Positions 9,879 to 18,140 of a stretch of 64,000 bases of DNA are shown one piece after another (the first letter of the stretch is position 1; each line of letters starts with the position of its first letter). Made by a program: the position numbers and the translations under genes. Source of the stretch: an uncultured Flavobacteriaceae bacterium (lineage in GTDB: Bacteria; Bacteroidota; Bacteroidia; Flavobacteriales; Flavobacteriaceae); assembly GCA_947488435.1 (NCBI GenBank), contig CANKZG010000004.1, forward strand, positions 1 to 64,000. The letters run 5' to 3'. The notes beneath the pieces are model-generated. The model was not told where the DNA came from, did no database searches, and worked only from the letters and a program-made list of their open reading frames with translations.

Positions 9879-11213
9879 ATGGAAACCGTTATCATTATTG
9901 TCTTTTTACTGGGATACCTAGCCATAACCTTAGAGCATAATTTAAAAGTGGACAAATTGATCCCTGCTCTTGCTATGATGGCAATTTTATGGGCTGTAAT
10001 TGCATTGGCTCATTTACCAGTATTTGAGGTCAATGCAGAACTTCGGGAGCTGGAACCTTCACATATCGATGAAATTCTTCTGCATCATTTGGGAAAAACT
10101 GCGGAGATTTTGGTGTTCTTGTTGGGTGCAATGACTATTGTTGAAATTATTGATTACTTTGATGGTTTTGCTACGATAAAAGGGTATATACGAACGCGTA
10201 GCAAGGGAAAATTATTATGGTTATTTTCCATCTTGGCATTTATACTATCTGCTATCATAGATAATTTAACCGCAACAATTGTATTAATAACGATCCTTCA
10301 AAAGGTAATTTCAGATCGGAATACACGTCTTTGGTTTGCAGGTATGATCATTATTGCGGCAAATGCCGGAGGTGCTTGGTCGCCTATTGGAGATGTTACT
10401 ACAACAATGCTTTGGATCGCAGATAAGGTTTCTGCAGGACAGTTAGTGGTACATGTATTAATACCATCTATAGTATGTATGGTAATACCAACTTTAATTG
10501 CAGGGAGGTTTAAAGCTTTTCAAGGTAATATTGAAGGAGATTTTGAAAATGAAGCACCAAAATCTAAATTTGGTTCTACAATGCTTTATTTAGGTTTGGG
10601 AGCAATTGTTTTTGTGCCTTTTTTTAAGACAATTACGCATTTGCCGCCATATGTGGGTATGATGCTATCTTTAGCAATTGTGGCTACTTTTGCAGAGATA
10701 TATACGAATTCTAAATTCAGTATCAGCAATATTGATGGAGAAGGACATGATACTGAGGGACATCATAGCCCTGTACATAAATCTTTGTCTAAAATAGAGT
10801 TACCAAGTATTCTTTTCTTTTTAGGAATACTACTTGCCGTTGCAGCACTAGAATCATTAGGAATCTTATTTAATTATGCAGGAAGCTTAAATGCAGCAAT
10901 TCCTAATACCGATATTGTGGTCTTGCTTTTTGGAGTAGGATCGGCGGTAATCGATAATGTACCCTTGGTAGCTGCAAGTATGGGGATGTTTTCTGAAACT
11001 ATTGATGATCCGCTATGGCATTTTATAGCATATTCTGCTGGAACTGGTGGGAGTATGCTTATTATTGGCTCTGCTGCTGGGGTGGTTGCTATGGGAATGG
11101 AAAAAATAGATTTTTTCTGGTATTTTAAGAAAATAGCCTGGTTAGCTCTTGTTGGATTTTTAGCAGGTGGAATTTGTTTTGTTTTATTGCGTGATTTTGT
11201 GCTTCACACATAA
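9879..11213 (+). CDS. nhaD: NhaD-type sodium:proton antiporter
   Basis: This is an inner-membrane antiporter of 444 residues that expels sodium in exchange for protons. It is hydrophobic almost throughout, with about twelve membrane segments. Two pseudo-symmetric halves each contain an acidic membrane motif, AIIDNLTAT near residue 127 and GSAVIDNVPL near residue 350, as in the NhaD and ArsB-like ion transporter superfamily. The motif NAGGAWSPIGDVTT is typical of NhaD. A His- and Gly-rich loop of about 20 residues in the middle lies between the halves. The TonB motor genes follow after about 50 bases, so they may share transcripts. Salt tolerance in a marine bacterium is the likely role. Confidence 0.93.
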   Translation: METVIIIVFLLGYLAITLEHNLKVDKLIPALAMMAILWAVIALAHLPVFEVNAELRELEPSHIDEILLHHLGKTAEILVFLLGAMTIVEIIDYFDGFATIKGYIRTRSKGKLLWLFSILAFILSAIIDNLTATIVLITILQKVISDRNTRLWFAGMIIIAANAGGAWSPIGDVTTTMLWIADKVSAGQLVVHVLIPSIVCMVIPTLIAGRFKAFQGNIEGDFENEAPKSKFGSTMLYLGLGAIVFVPFFKTITHLPPYVGMMLSLAIVATFAEIYTNSKFSISNIDGEGHDTEGHHSPVHKSLSKIELPSILFFLGILLAVAALESLGILFNYAGSLNAAIPNTDIVVLLFGVGSAVIDNVPLVAASMGMFSETIDDPLWHFIAYSAGTGGSMLIIGSAAGVVAMGMEKIDFFWYFKKIAWLALVGFLAGGICFVLLRDFVLHT

Positions 11214-11228
11214 TTTTATCGATAAAAT
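11213..11228. repeat. 16-bp perfect palindrome at the end of nhaD
   Basis: ATTTTATC is followed directly by its reverse complement GATAAAAT, starting on the last base of the nhaD stop codon. It is AT-only apart from the centre and has no T tract, so it is a poor terminator. It may be chance. Confidence 0.35.
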
Positions 11229-11263
11229 ACCGTTATTAAGGCAACTTATATACACTAAAATAT

Positions 11264-11956
11264 ATGCTAGTATTTCAGGACCCAGTCGAAGGGGCAGAAC
11301 TTGGGGAAGCCTTATCCGAAGAAAAAACGCTTTCTGTAGTCGATTTAATTGTTAATGGTGGTACAGGAAGTATCGTTATTATCTCCGTGTTATTTGTGCT
11401 TTTGTTTGTAGCGCTATACATTTATTTTGAACGGATTTTTGCTATAAAAGCTGCATCCAAAATCGATAAGAACTTTATGAATCAGATTCGAGATCATATT
11501 GTAGGCGGTAAATTGGAAGCTGCAAAAATTCTATGTGCACAGACGGACTCACCTGTGGCACGACTAACCGAAAAGGGAGTTTCCCGAATTGGAAAACCAC
11601 TGGATGATATTAATACCGCAATAGAAAATGCAGGAACATTAGAAGTTTACAAACTTGAAAAGAATGTGAGCATTTTGGCAACAGTAGCCGGTGCGGCACC
11701 AATGATTGGCTTTTTAGGTACCGTAATCGGAATGATTTTGGCTTTTCATGAAATGGCTACAAGCGGAGGGCAAGCTGAAATGGGTTCGTTGGCATCAGGA
11801 ATATATACCGCGATGACAACTACTGTTGCGGGCTTAGTAGTGGGTATTATAGCATACATCGGTTATAACCATTTAGTCAATAGAACAGATAAGGTGGTAC
11901 ATAAGATGGAAGCCAATGCCGTGGAGTTTTTGGATTTATTGAATGAACCTGTTTAA
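11264..11956 (+). CDS. exbB: ExbB/TolQ/MotA-type proton channel
   Basis: This is the proton-channel subunit of a TonB-type motor, 230 residues. One membrane segment lies near residues 34-54, followed by a long cytoplasmic loop and two more segments near 138-160 and 185-205, the ExbB layout. The motif GLLGTVIGM appears as FLGTVIGMILAF. The N-terminal 30 residues are acidic and precede the first membrane span, as in other flavobacterial versions, which supports this ATG. exbD and a tonB-like gene follow at once, so the complex is complete apart from outer-membrane receptors. Confidence 0.93.
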   Translation: MLVFQDPVEGAELGEALSEEKTLSVVDLIVNGGTGSIVIISVLFVLLFVALYIYFERIFAIKAASKIDKNFMNQIRDHIVGGKLEAAKILCAQTDSPVARLTEKGVSRIGKPLDDINTAIENAGTLEVYKLEKNVSILATVAGAAPMIGFLGTVIGMILAFHEMATSGGQAEMGSLASGIYTAMTTTVAGLVVGIIAYIGYNHLVNRTDKVVHKMEANAVEFLDLLNEPV

Positions 11957-11962
11957 GCGCTC

Positions 11963-12349
11963 ATGAAACTTAAAGGAAGAAATAAAGTAAGTCCGGAGTT
12001 TAGCATGTCGTCTATGACCGATATCGTTTTTCTGTTATTGGTTTTTTTCATGTTGACATCGAATGCGCCAAATGCATTGGATTTATTATTGCCAAAAGCA
12101 AAAGGGAAATCCACCAATCAACAAAATGTTTCGGTAAGTATTAATAAGAATCTAGAATATTTTGTAAACAATCAGAAAATTAACGGAGAATACATTGAAA
12201 TTGAATTAAAAAAAGCATTGGAAGGTCAAGAAAAACCAACCATTATTCTTAGAGCAGAAGAAACTGTTGCTATTAAAGAAGCGGTAAACGTTATGGATAT
12301 AGCAAATAAGAATAATTACAAAGTGATTCTTGCGGTGCGACCAAATTAA
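11963..12349 (+). CDS. exbD: ExbD/TolR biopolymer transport protein
   Basis: This is the second subunit of the proton-driven motor, 128 residues, six bases after exbB. The single membrane segment near residues 17-35 begins with MTDIVFLLLVFFM, holding the conserved Asp that carries protons in ExbD and TolR. The rest is a periplasmic domain that binds peptidoglycan or TonB in known members. Its stop codon overlaps the start of the tonB-like gene (TAATG). Confidence 0.94.
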   Translation: MKLKGRNKVSPEFSMSSMTDIVFLLLVFFMLTSNAPNALDLLLPKAKGKSTNQQNVSVSINKNLEYFVNNQKINGEYIEIELKKALEGQEKPTIILRAEETVAIKEAVNVMDIANKNNYKVILAVRPN

Positions 12350-13251
12350 TGTCCTTTTTAGATACGAGACACAAGAAAAAATCTTTTACACTTACAACTG
12401 CTTTGTTAAGTGTGCTATTGCTATTGCTTTTTTATATTGGACTTACCTATATGGACCCACCTGAAGAAAAAGGAATAGCTATAAATTTTGGAACTACAGA
12501 GTTTGGCTCGGGAAATGTACAACCTAAAAAAAAGGTGCGATCCGAACCTGTAAATAAACCTCAACAACCCATTGTTAAGGAAGAAAAGGTGGTGGAGGAT
12601 ATACCAGAAAAAACACCTGAAAAAGTAACGGTAAAAGAAACACCTGCAGAAAAAGTACTTACCCAAGAGAGTGAAGAATCTATTCGTATTAAACAACAGG
12701 AGGCGGCAAAACGCAAGAAAGAGTTAGCGGCAAAAAAAGCAAAAGCCGAAGCAGAGCGCCTAGAGCAGGAAAAAAGAGAAGCCGAAGAGCGAAAACGAAA
12801 AGAACAGGAGGCTAAAAAAAATAAATTAGATGCGCTTATTGGAGGAATCAATAAAGCTGAAGGTGAAACTACTGGAGGTGAAGGGAACGATCGTCAGGCT
12901 GGAGATAAAGGAACGCCAGAAGGAGATCCCTATGCAACTAGTTATTATGGAAGCCCAGGTGCCGGAAATGGAGGTGTTGGGGGTTATGGTTTAAATGGAC
13001 GATCCCTAGTTAGTAAAGGAAAAGTACAGCAAGAGTGCAATGAAGAAGGCCGTGTTGTAGTAAAAATTGTAGTGGATAAGAATGGTAAGGTCGTAAGTGC
13101 AACCCCAGGTGTTCGTGGCACCACTAATAATCATCCTTGTTTGTTGGATCCTGCAAAAAAAACCGCTTTTAAGCATCGCTGGAATTTAGATGCTGACGCT
13201 CCTACACAACAAATTGGTTTTGTGGTGGTGAACTTTAAATTGGGTGAATAA
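12349..13251 (+). CDS. TonB-like energy transducer
   Basis: This is the energy-coupling protein of the motor, 300 residues. A membrane anchor lies near residues 14-33. It is followed by a Pro- and Lys-rich stretch, then a highly charged helix of Lys, Glu and Arg from about 110 to 163 (likely a long single helix reaching across the periplasm), a Gly-rich linker, and a C-terminal TonB or TolA-like domain beginning near GRVVVKIVVDKNGKV. The charged helix resembles TolA more than classical TonB, so a Tol-like role in envelope constriction is an alternative to nutrient uptake. No TolB or Pal gene is nearby. Confidence 0.85.
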   Translation: MSFLDTRHKKKSFTLTTALLSVLLLLLFYIGLTYMDPPEEKGIAINFGTTEFGSGNVQPKKKVRSEPVNKPQQPIVKEEKVVEDIPEKTPEKVTVKETPAEKVLTQESEESIRIKQQEAAKRKKELAAKKAKAEAERLEQEKREAEERKRKEQEAKKNKLDALIGGINKAEGETTGGEGNDRQAGDKGTPEGDPYATSYYGSPGAGNGGVGGYGLNGRSLVSKGKVQQECNEEGRVVVKIVVDKNGKVVSATPGVRGTTNNHPCLLDPAKKTAFKHRWNLDADAPTQQIGFVVVNFKLGE

Positions 13252-13256
13252 ATCGC

Positions 13257-14468
13257 ATGACGTATCGCGAAACCTTGGATTGGATGTTTGCTCAACTTCC
13301 CATGTATCAAGAAAAGGGAAAAGTTGCATTTAAAGGAAAATTAGATCACATCTTAGATTTTTGTGCCCATCTTAGTCACCCAGAAAATGAATTTAAGAGC
13401 ATCCATGTTGCCGGAACTAACGGAAAAGGATCGAGCAGTCATATGTTAGCTTCTATCTTACAAGAAGCGGGCTATAACGTAGGATTGTATACTTCTCCTC
13501 ATTTAAAAGATTTTAGAGAGCGCATTCGTATTAATGGTGTTGCTGTTGAAGAAGGATTTGTGGTGAATTTTATTAAAAAAAACAAACCTTTTTTAGCGCA
13601 GCATAGCCTATCTTTTTTTGAGATGACAGTAGGCATGGCGTTTTCTTACTTTGCCCAGCAAAAAGTTGATATTGCAATTGTTGAAGTGGGTTTGGGAGGA
13701 CGTTTAGATTCTACCAATATTATTCGACCCGAAGTTGCCTTAATTACCAATATTGGATATGACCACATGGATATCTTGGGGGATTCGCTGGAAGCGATTG
13801 CTTATGAAAAAGGAGGAATTATTAAAAAAGGCGTTCCTACTGTAATTAGTGAATATCAAACGGAAACGGCTCCTGTTTTTCGCACAATTGCCAAGGAACA
13901 ACACAGTCCTTTGGTATTTGCTGATAAAATTGAACTTAAGACCTATAAAACGGATCTTCTAGGGAGTTACCAAGCTAAAAATGTGAAGGGAGTAGTAGCG
14001 ACTCTGAAAGTGTTGGACGGATTTGTAGTACCTAAGTCTGCGATAGTGAATGGGTTAAAAAATGTGGTAAAAAACACCTCTTTGTTGGGAAGGTGGCAGG
14101 TTCTTCAGGAAAATCCAAGGGTAGTATGTGATAGTGCACACAATAGGGAGGGGCTTGAAATCGTATTGCAGCAAATACAGGATCAAAATTTTAAACAATT
14201 GCATATTGTACTTGGCGTGGTAAAGGATAAAAACTTAGGAGCTATCTTACCTTTATTTCCTAAAACGGCACATTACTATTTCTGTAGTCCAAATGTGCAT
14301 CGCGGATTGGAGGTAGAACATTTAGCTGCCAAAGGACATCAGCGGGGTTTAATAGGCAAAACATATGCATCGGTTCAAGCTGCTTTGGATAGTGCATTGG
14401 AGCATAGTTCAAGTAAAGATTTTATTTTTATTGGAGGCAGTACATTTACGGTTGCGGAAGTAGTTTAA
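13257..14468 (+). CDS. folC: Folylpolyglutamate synthase / dihydrofolate synthase
   Basis: This bifunctional cytoplasmic ligase of 403 residues adds glutamate to dihydropteroate to make dihydrofolate and extends folate polyglutamate tails using ATP. The Mur ligase fold is clear: the P-loop GTNGKGSSSHML near residue 53, LTTSPHLKDFRER-like substrate region just after, and the central block IAIVEVGLGGRLDSTN near residue 140. It starts five bases after the TonB-like gene, so it is probably carried on the same transcript, though the functions are unrelated. Confidence 0.94.
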   Translation: MTYRETLDWMFAQLPMYQEKGKVAFKGKLDHILDFCAHLSHPENEFKSIHVAGTNGKGSSSHMLASILQEAGYNVGLYTSPHLKDFRERIRINGVAVEEGFVVNFIKKNKPFLAQHSLSFFEMTVGMAFSYFAQQKVDIAIVEVGLGGRLDSTNIIRPEVALITNIGYDHMDILGDSLEAIAYEKGGIIKKGVPTVISEYQTETAPVFRTIAKEQHSPLVFADKIELKTYKTDLLGSYQAKNVKGVVATLKVLDGFVVPKSAIVNGLKNVVKNTSLLGRWQVLQENPRVVCDSAHNREGLEIVLQQIQDQNFKQLHIVLGVVKDKNLGAILPLFPKTAHYYFCSPNVHRGLEVEHLAAKGHQRGLIGKTYASVQAALDSALEHSSSKDFIFIGGSTFTVAEVV

Positions 14469-14487
14469 ATTTTTCTTATTTTTTCTT

Positions 14488-14516
14488 TTGGAGAATTAAA
14501 AACTATCCTATATTTG
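14488..14516 (+). promoter_or_regulatory. Promoter of tRNA-Val(TAC)
   Basis: TTG at 14488-14490 and TATATTTG at 14509-14516 are separated by 18 bases. Both boxes are exact consensus for the Bacteroidota primary sigma factor, placed a few bases before the mature tRNA. Confidence 0.8.
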
Positions 14517-14529
14517 CACTCCTTTATAA

Positions 14530-14604
14530 GGGCTCTTAGCTCAGTTGGTTCAGAGCACCTGCCTTACAAGCAGGGGGTCACTGGTTCGAATCCAGTAGGG
14601 CCCA
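14530..14604 (+). tRNA. tRNA-Val (anticodon TAC)
   Basis: A full cloverleaf can be drawn. The seven-base acceptor stem GGGCTCT pairs with AGGGCCC. The D arm is TAGCTCAGTTGGTTCAGAGCA-like. The anticodon stem CCTGC/GCAGG encloses the loop CTTACAA with anticodon TAC. The T arm ACTGG-TTCGAAT-CCAGT is fully paired. The 3' CCA is not encoded. Confidence 0.95.
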
Positions 14605-14614
14605 CATCAAGCAC

Positions 14615-14646
14615 AATCCCGGTGAATTTTCATCGGGATTTTTGTT
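14615..14646 (+). terminator. Terminator after tRNA-Val(TAC)
   Basis: AATCCCGGTG pairs with CATCGGGATT (one G-U pair) over a six-base loop and leads into TTTGTTTTTT. Confidence 0.8.
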
Positions 14647-14762
14647 TTTTGTTTGGACTTTAAGTTTACTGTGAAAGTAAAAGAACTACTGTAGTTAAAC
14701 CGTTGCTCTTTACTTCTTGCTTACCTGTGCTTCGCACTCCTTATATAAAAGCGCGAAATTTT

Positions 14763-14966
14763 TTATATTTTTCTAAGTATTCGTTCAAAAATAAATAAAG
14801 CTATAGTAATAGGTAGAAAAATGAAGATTGTCCTATTTATATTTTCTATGCTAATAGGTTCGCCATAATCCTTTAAGAAATAATTCAAAATAATTAGAAT
14901 ATCAGCAAGGATAAAGATTGTCAATAAATATGAAGTCAATTGATATAGGCAAGATTTTATATTCAT
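14763..14966 (-). CDS. Small predicted membrane protein
   Basis: I do not recognise this 67-residue protein. It has two hydrophobic segments, about residues 10-29 and 46-62, split by a short polar loop (DYGEPISIENINR), and ends in RILRKI, so a two-span membrane protein with the positive end in the cytoplasm is plausible. It lies alone just past a tRNA gene in sequence of otherwise low coding density. It may be a real lineage-specific gene or a chance frame in AT-rich DNA. Confidence 0.4.
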   Translation of the reverse strand: MNIKSCLYQLTSYLLTIFILADILIILNYFLKDYGEPISIENINRTIFIFLPITIALFIFERILRKI

Positions 14967-15161
14967 GTAAAATCTTTTATTTAAACTTTTAAGGAAGATA
15001 ATAAAAATACTAGAACATAATGAGCTTTTTTAGAAGCATGTAATTTATAAAGAGTTGATCTAAACGACCAATTACTAATTAATTCAGCTCTGCTAAGTTA
15101 TAAACTTAGCGGTCTTTATATTAGCATAATGAATAAAACAGCATAAGAAAACACCAAATTA
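14967..15161. other. Noncoding stretch with a GCTAAGTT inverted repeat
   Basis: No gene is seen. At 15092-15110 the arms GCTAAGTT and AACTTAGC are separated by only three bases, a compact hairpin without a T tract, lying 50 bases past the end of the minus-strand esterase gene. It could end that transcript weakly or be a protein-binding site. Confidence 0.4.
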
Positions 15162-16049
15162 CTAGCGACTACCAAAAAACTCCCAAATCAAGGACGGGGC
15201 ATCTACATTATAATCTTCTCCTCTGGGGATATTATGTTCTAAGTTTTCGAGCAGATAGTACCAAACTTCGGTATCATTTTCTGAATTGCTGTATTTTGTA
15301 ATTTTTGTATCACCTATTTCGGTCAATTCTTGAGTATCGGACTGGTTCAATTCGGCCCAAAATTCCATAATGTCTAGAATTGGTGGGGCTCCTCCCCAGC
15401 CTCCAAAAGTGCTAAGCAATCCGTGAATAGGAACCGTTCTATCCAGTCCGCCCGAAAGCTGTAAAATAGAAATTGGTGCTGCTAAAGAACGGTTGTTCCA
15501 GGTTTCCAAACTCATAGTTCCTTGAATACTTGCTGCCGCTTTAAAAATACCTGGTCTTTGTACAATCATTTCATAACTCATGAATCCTCCATTTGAATAG
15601 CCACTAATAAAAGTTCGTGCAGGATTGAGCTTATACGTATTCTGAAGATGTAATGCTAATGCACTAAGGAATCCAACATCGTCAACAGTACTTATCGTAA
15701 GTGCAGCGTTCCAATGTGTCCTTCCTGTATCGTCAGCAAAACCTTGAGGATAAACCACCGCAAAACCTTGTTCTTTCGCCAATTCCTTCATGGGAAGCCA
15801 ATCCATAAAATCTAATGCATTTGCATTATAACCATGTAGTACAAAAACCAAAGGTGCATTTTCGGGAAGATTTAAGGGCTGATAATAATGGTAGGTTCTA
15901 CTCTGACCGCCATGTGTAAGATTATAAGTGCCCGACGGATTTATCGCAGATTCAACTACATCATCATTGCTTACCTCCTCTACAACAGCTTCCTCCGAAG
16001 TACAGGATAAAATAAGTAAAATGATAAAAAAACTAAGCGCTCTTTTCAT
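15162..16049 (-). CDS. PHB depolymerase / feruloyl esterase-like lipoprotein
   Basis: This is a predicted envelope lipoprotein with an alpha/beta hydrolase domain of the LpqC / poly-hydroxybutyrate depolymerase esterase group, which includes feruloyl and acetyl xylan esterases. I start it at MKRALSFF, 38 codons inside the longest frame, because that Met begins a lipoprotein signal (lipobox ILSC), while the upstream codons overlap the neighbouring gene and look noncoding. The product is 295 residues. The oxyanion region VFVLHGYNANA, nucleophile elbow GYSNGG and a late His in NLEHNIPRG form the expected triad parts. Its substrate is not known; a carbohydrate ester is likely. A mutarotase-like gene lies upstream on the same strand. 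Confidence 0.82.
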   Translation of the reverse strand: MKRALSFFIILLILSCTSEEAVVEEVSNDDVVESAINPSGTYNLTHGGQSRTYHYYQPLNLPENAPLVFVLHGYNANALDFMDWLPMKELAKEQGFAVVYPQGFADDTGRTHWNAALTISTVDDVGFLSALALHLQNTYKLNPARTFISGYSNGGFMSYEMIVQRPGIFKAAASIQGTMSLETWNNRSLAAPISILQLSGGLDRTVPIHGLLSTFGGWGGAPPILDIMEFWAELNQSDTQELTEIGDTKITKYSNSENDTEVWYYLLENLEHNIPRGEDYNVDAPSLIWEFFGSR

Positions 16050-16101
16050 AACAAAACAAATATATAAAAATAGCGGAAATAAAACGCTTGCCCATTTGTA
16101 A

Positions 16102-16986
16102 TTATTTGGTTTCGAATATGTTATAAGTTCTAGACCATTCGGTTGATTGACCGGATTCAACAACTATTTTAAAGAATAACTCCGGACTAATCACATGTTT
16201 CCATCCCCAAAGATTTACTTTATTGGTTTGAAAATTTCCGATTTCTTGTATTCCAATTTTACTTTTATGGTGCACCAGCTCCCATGCTGCATTGACATTT
16301 TTACTACCTGTGAGATTGCTAAAAAAGAATTGTTTTTTGGGGGTGCTATTGAATTGAATTGTATGTTGTCCAATACTAACTTTATGTTCTGGGTTAACAA
16401 ACTCATCAAACAACTCCAAGTTTAATTGAAATGGAAATTTTAAGGAGTACTGGGTTCCAATTAATGCTTTGTTTATGGCAATAAAGTTATGATTGTATTC
16501 CTCTGTAGCGATATCTTTTTTTCCAGTATTTTGTAAGTGATAGGTAATGCTAAAACCACTTTCAAGTAGTTTAATTTCCTTTTTTAATACATAAGCATAA
16601 CCATTAACAGCCTCAGATTTGCAATGAATTAAAACGCTATTCGGTTTTGGAAAGATTTCGAATTCAGCAGGCGTAATCTCATAATTTGCATCGAATGCGT
16701 ATTGCGAACTATCTTTTTTTAATAAACCCACCCCTATTTTGTGAAACCAACCGCCAACTTCAGTTTCTTCAAAGCCTAAAGCACTGTCAATACCGAATTC
16801 ATTATAAAACCCTTTTCCAAGATAATTCTCATTTTGAGGGTTAGTTTGTTCAATACTCGACAACAGTTTGTTTTGAAATTTTACAGAGGTGATTTTTCCA
16901 GTCCAGTCGAATCTGGAAAAATTGTAATTTTCATGAGGATCATCAATATGAATTTCCAGATTTTTGTTTTTAAGAATATATGTCAT
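16102..16986 (-). CDS. Galactose mutarotase-like protein
   Basis: This is a 294-residue cytoplasmic protein without a signal peptide. The pattern of many beta strands, and stretches such as SGFSITYHLQNTGKKD and a His within EEYNHNFIAIN, resemble the beta-sandwich superfamily of galactose mutarotase and aldose 1-epimerase. I assign the fold from general resemblance only, not from an intact active-site signature. It may act on a sugar or be only a carbohydrate binder. The esterase lipoprotein follows downstream on the same strand after about 50 bases, so the two may handle the same glycan. Confidence 0.55.
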   Translation of the reverse strand: MTYILKNKNLEIHIDDPHENYNFSRFDWTGKITSVKFQNKLLSSIEQTNPQNENYLGKGFYNEFGIDSALGFEETEVGGWFHKIGVGLLKKDSSQYAFDANYEITPAEFEIFPKPNSVLIHCKSEAVNGYAYVLKKEIKLLESGFSITYHLQNTGKKDIATEEYNHNFIAINKALIGTQYSLKFPFQLNLELFDEFVNPEHKVSIGQHTIQFNSTPKKQFFFSNLTGSKNVNAAWELVHHKSKIGIQEIGNFQTNKVNLWGWKHVISPELFFKIVVESGQSTEWSRTYNIFETK

Positions 16987-17131
16987 TTTAAGAACGCAGT
17001 ATGGATTAAATCTAAGAAAAAACTATCTATAATTTAATTAAGGCCTTGATAGACTTTCAAACATGATACTTATCTGAGAAACAAATTGAGCTATGAACCT
17101 TTTCTTATATCGCTCTTTAAAGATAGTTATT

Positions 17132-18037
17132 TTAGTAGGCAAGAATAAGTTTTTGACCAATGCGAAGTGTGCTTGTTCTGGAGATCTTGTTGGTCTGACA
17201 AATTCTTCGGATGGGAATGCGATACTTACTGGATATTTCAGACAACGTATCTCCCGCTTTAATAATATAAACCTGCTTTTGTTTTTTCTGGTTGGCAACT
17301 ACTTTTTCATAGGTGTCTAACGGTATAATATCGCTCTGTCTTTTAGAGCTATGCATATAAGGGGTTACCCATTCTTTGGTAACCCATATGTTTTGCGCTC
17401 TAATTTTATTACCTGAGTTAAATTCAAAGAGATATTCTGGATTAATAGCTATCCCTCGATAACTAACTACCAAATGTAGATGACTTCCGCGCGCATTTCC
17501 TGTTGTACCTCCCTTACCAATAATTTGCCCTTTTTTAATAGTATCATTTACATTAACTAAATATTTGGATAAGTGAGCATACGCCGTCTCTAAACCGTTG
17601 AAATGTCTAATAACTACCGTTTTTCCATGGCCAGAACTGTAATTGACAAAACGTACTTTCCCATCGAACATTGCAAAAACCGAATCCCCAGTAATTAAAT
17701 CAATATCGATACCTCTATGCGGTCTTCTGTTTCGCCAGCCATATCTTGAAGTTACTACCTGTTTTCTTTCTATAGGAGCACTATAAGTGCTATCCGTAAA
17801 TGTAATTAGGAAGGGAAGTTTTTTGGTTTCGTGTTTAAAAGGATTAAAATTAATGGTATCCCAATTTTCTAGCATAACATTTTTAAGTAACGTATCCTTT
17901 TTTATTGATGAATGTATAGAATCTTGTGCTTTTAAATTGGGAACGGAGTCTATTTTAAGCACATATCTGGTGATATCTTGACCAAAAATATGACATGAAA
18001 TAAAAAGTAAACAAGAAACTAAAACAGTGGTTTTCAT
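17132..18037 (-). CDS. M23 family peptidase with C-terminal LysM domain
   Basis: This is a secreted peptidoglycan endopeptidase of 301 residues. A signal peptide covers residues 1-19 (ending HIFGQ). The M23 (LytM) domain spans about 85-200 with all zinc and catalytic residues present: H107 and D111 in HRGID, H155 in YAHLS, and H186/H188 in SHLHL. A LysM peptidoglycan-binding domain lies at about 256-299. The active site is intact, so it is likely a real cross-link cutter and not only an activator. Upstream on the same strand, after 103 bases, is an M56 peptidase that ends in another M23 domain, so the two probably belong to the same wall-related function. Confidence 0.9.
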   Translation of the reverse strand: MKTTVLVSCLLFISCHIFGQDITRYVLKIDSVPNLKAQDSIHSSIKKDTLLKNVMLENWDTINFNPFKHETKKLPFLITFTDSTYSAPIERKQVVTSRYGWRNRRPHRGIDIDLITGDSVFAMFDGKVRFVNYSSGHGKTVVIRHFNGLETAYAHLSKYLVNVNDTIKKGQIIGKGGTTGNARGSHLHLVVSYRGIAINPEYLFEFNSGNKIRAQNIWVTKEWVTPYMHSSKRQSDIIPLDTYEKVVANQKKQKQVYIIKAGDTLSEISSKYRIPIRRICQTNKISRTSTLRIGQKLILAY

Positions 18038-18140
18038 AAAACGTATAAGGTTCTAAAAATTCAATGCGAACATGCTAATTTAATAGCACAATATAGATTT
18101 TGCAATAAAGAAGAGCATTTTAAAGACATTATAAAGCAGC

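Noticed and set aside
12421-12851. Two minus-strand frames of 91 and 96 codons
   Set aside because: They are antisense to the charged helix of the TonB-like gene; long open frames arise there from the Lys- and Glu-rich codons.
16050-16163. N-terminal extension of the esterase gene
   Set aside because: The extra 38 codons overlap the upstream gene in another frame, and the lipoprotein signal starts at the internal Met.
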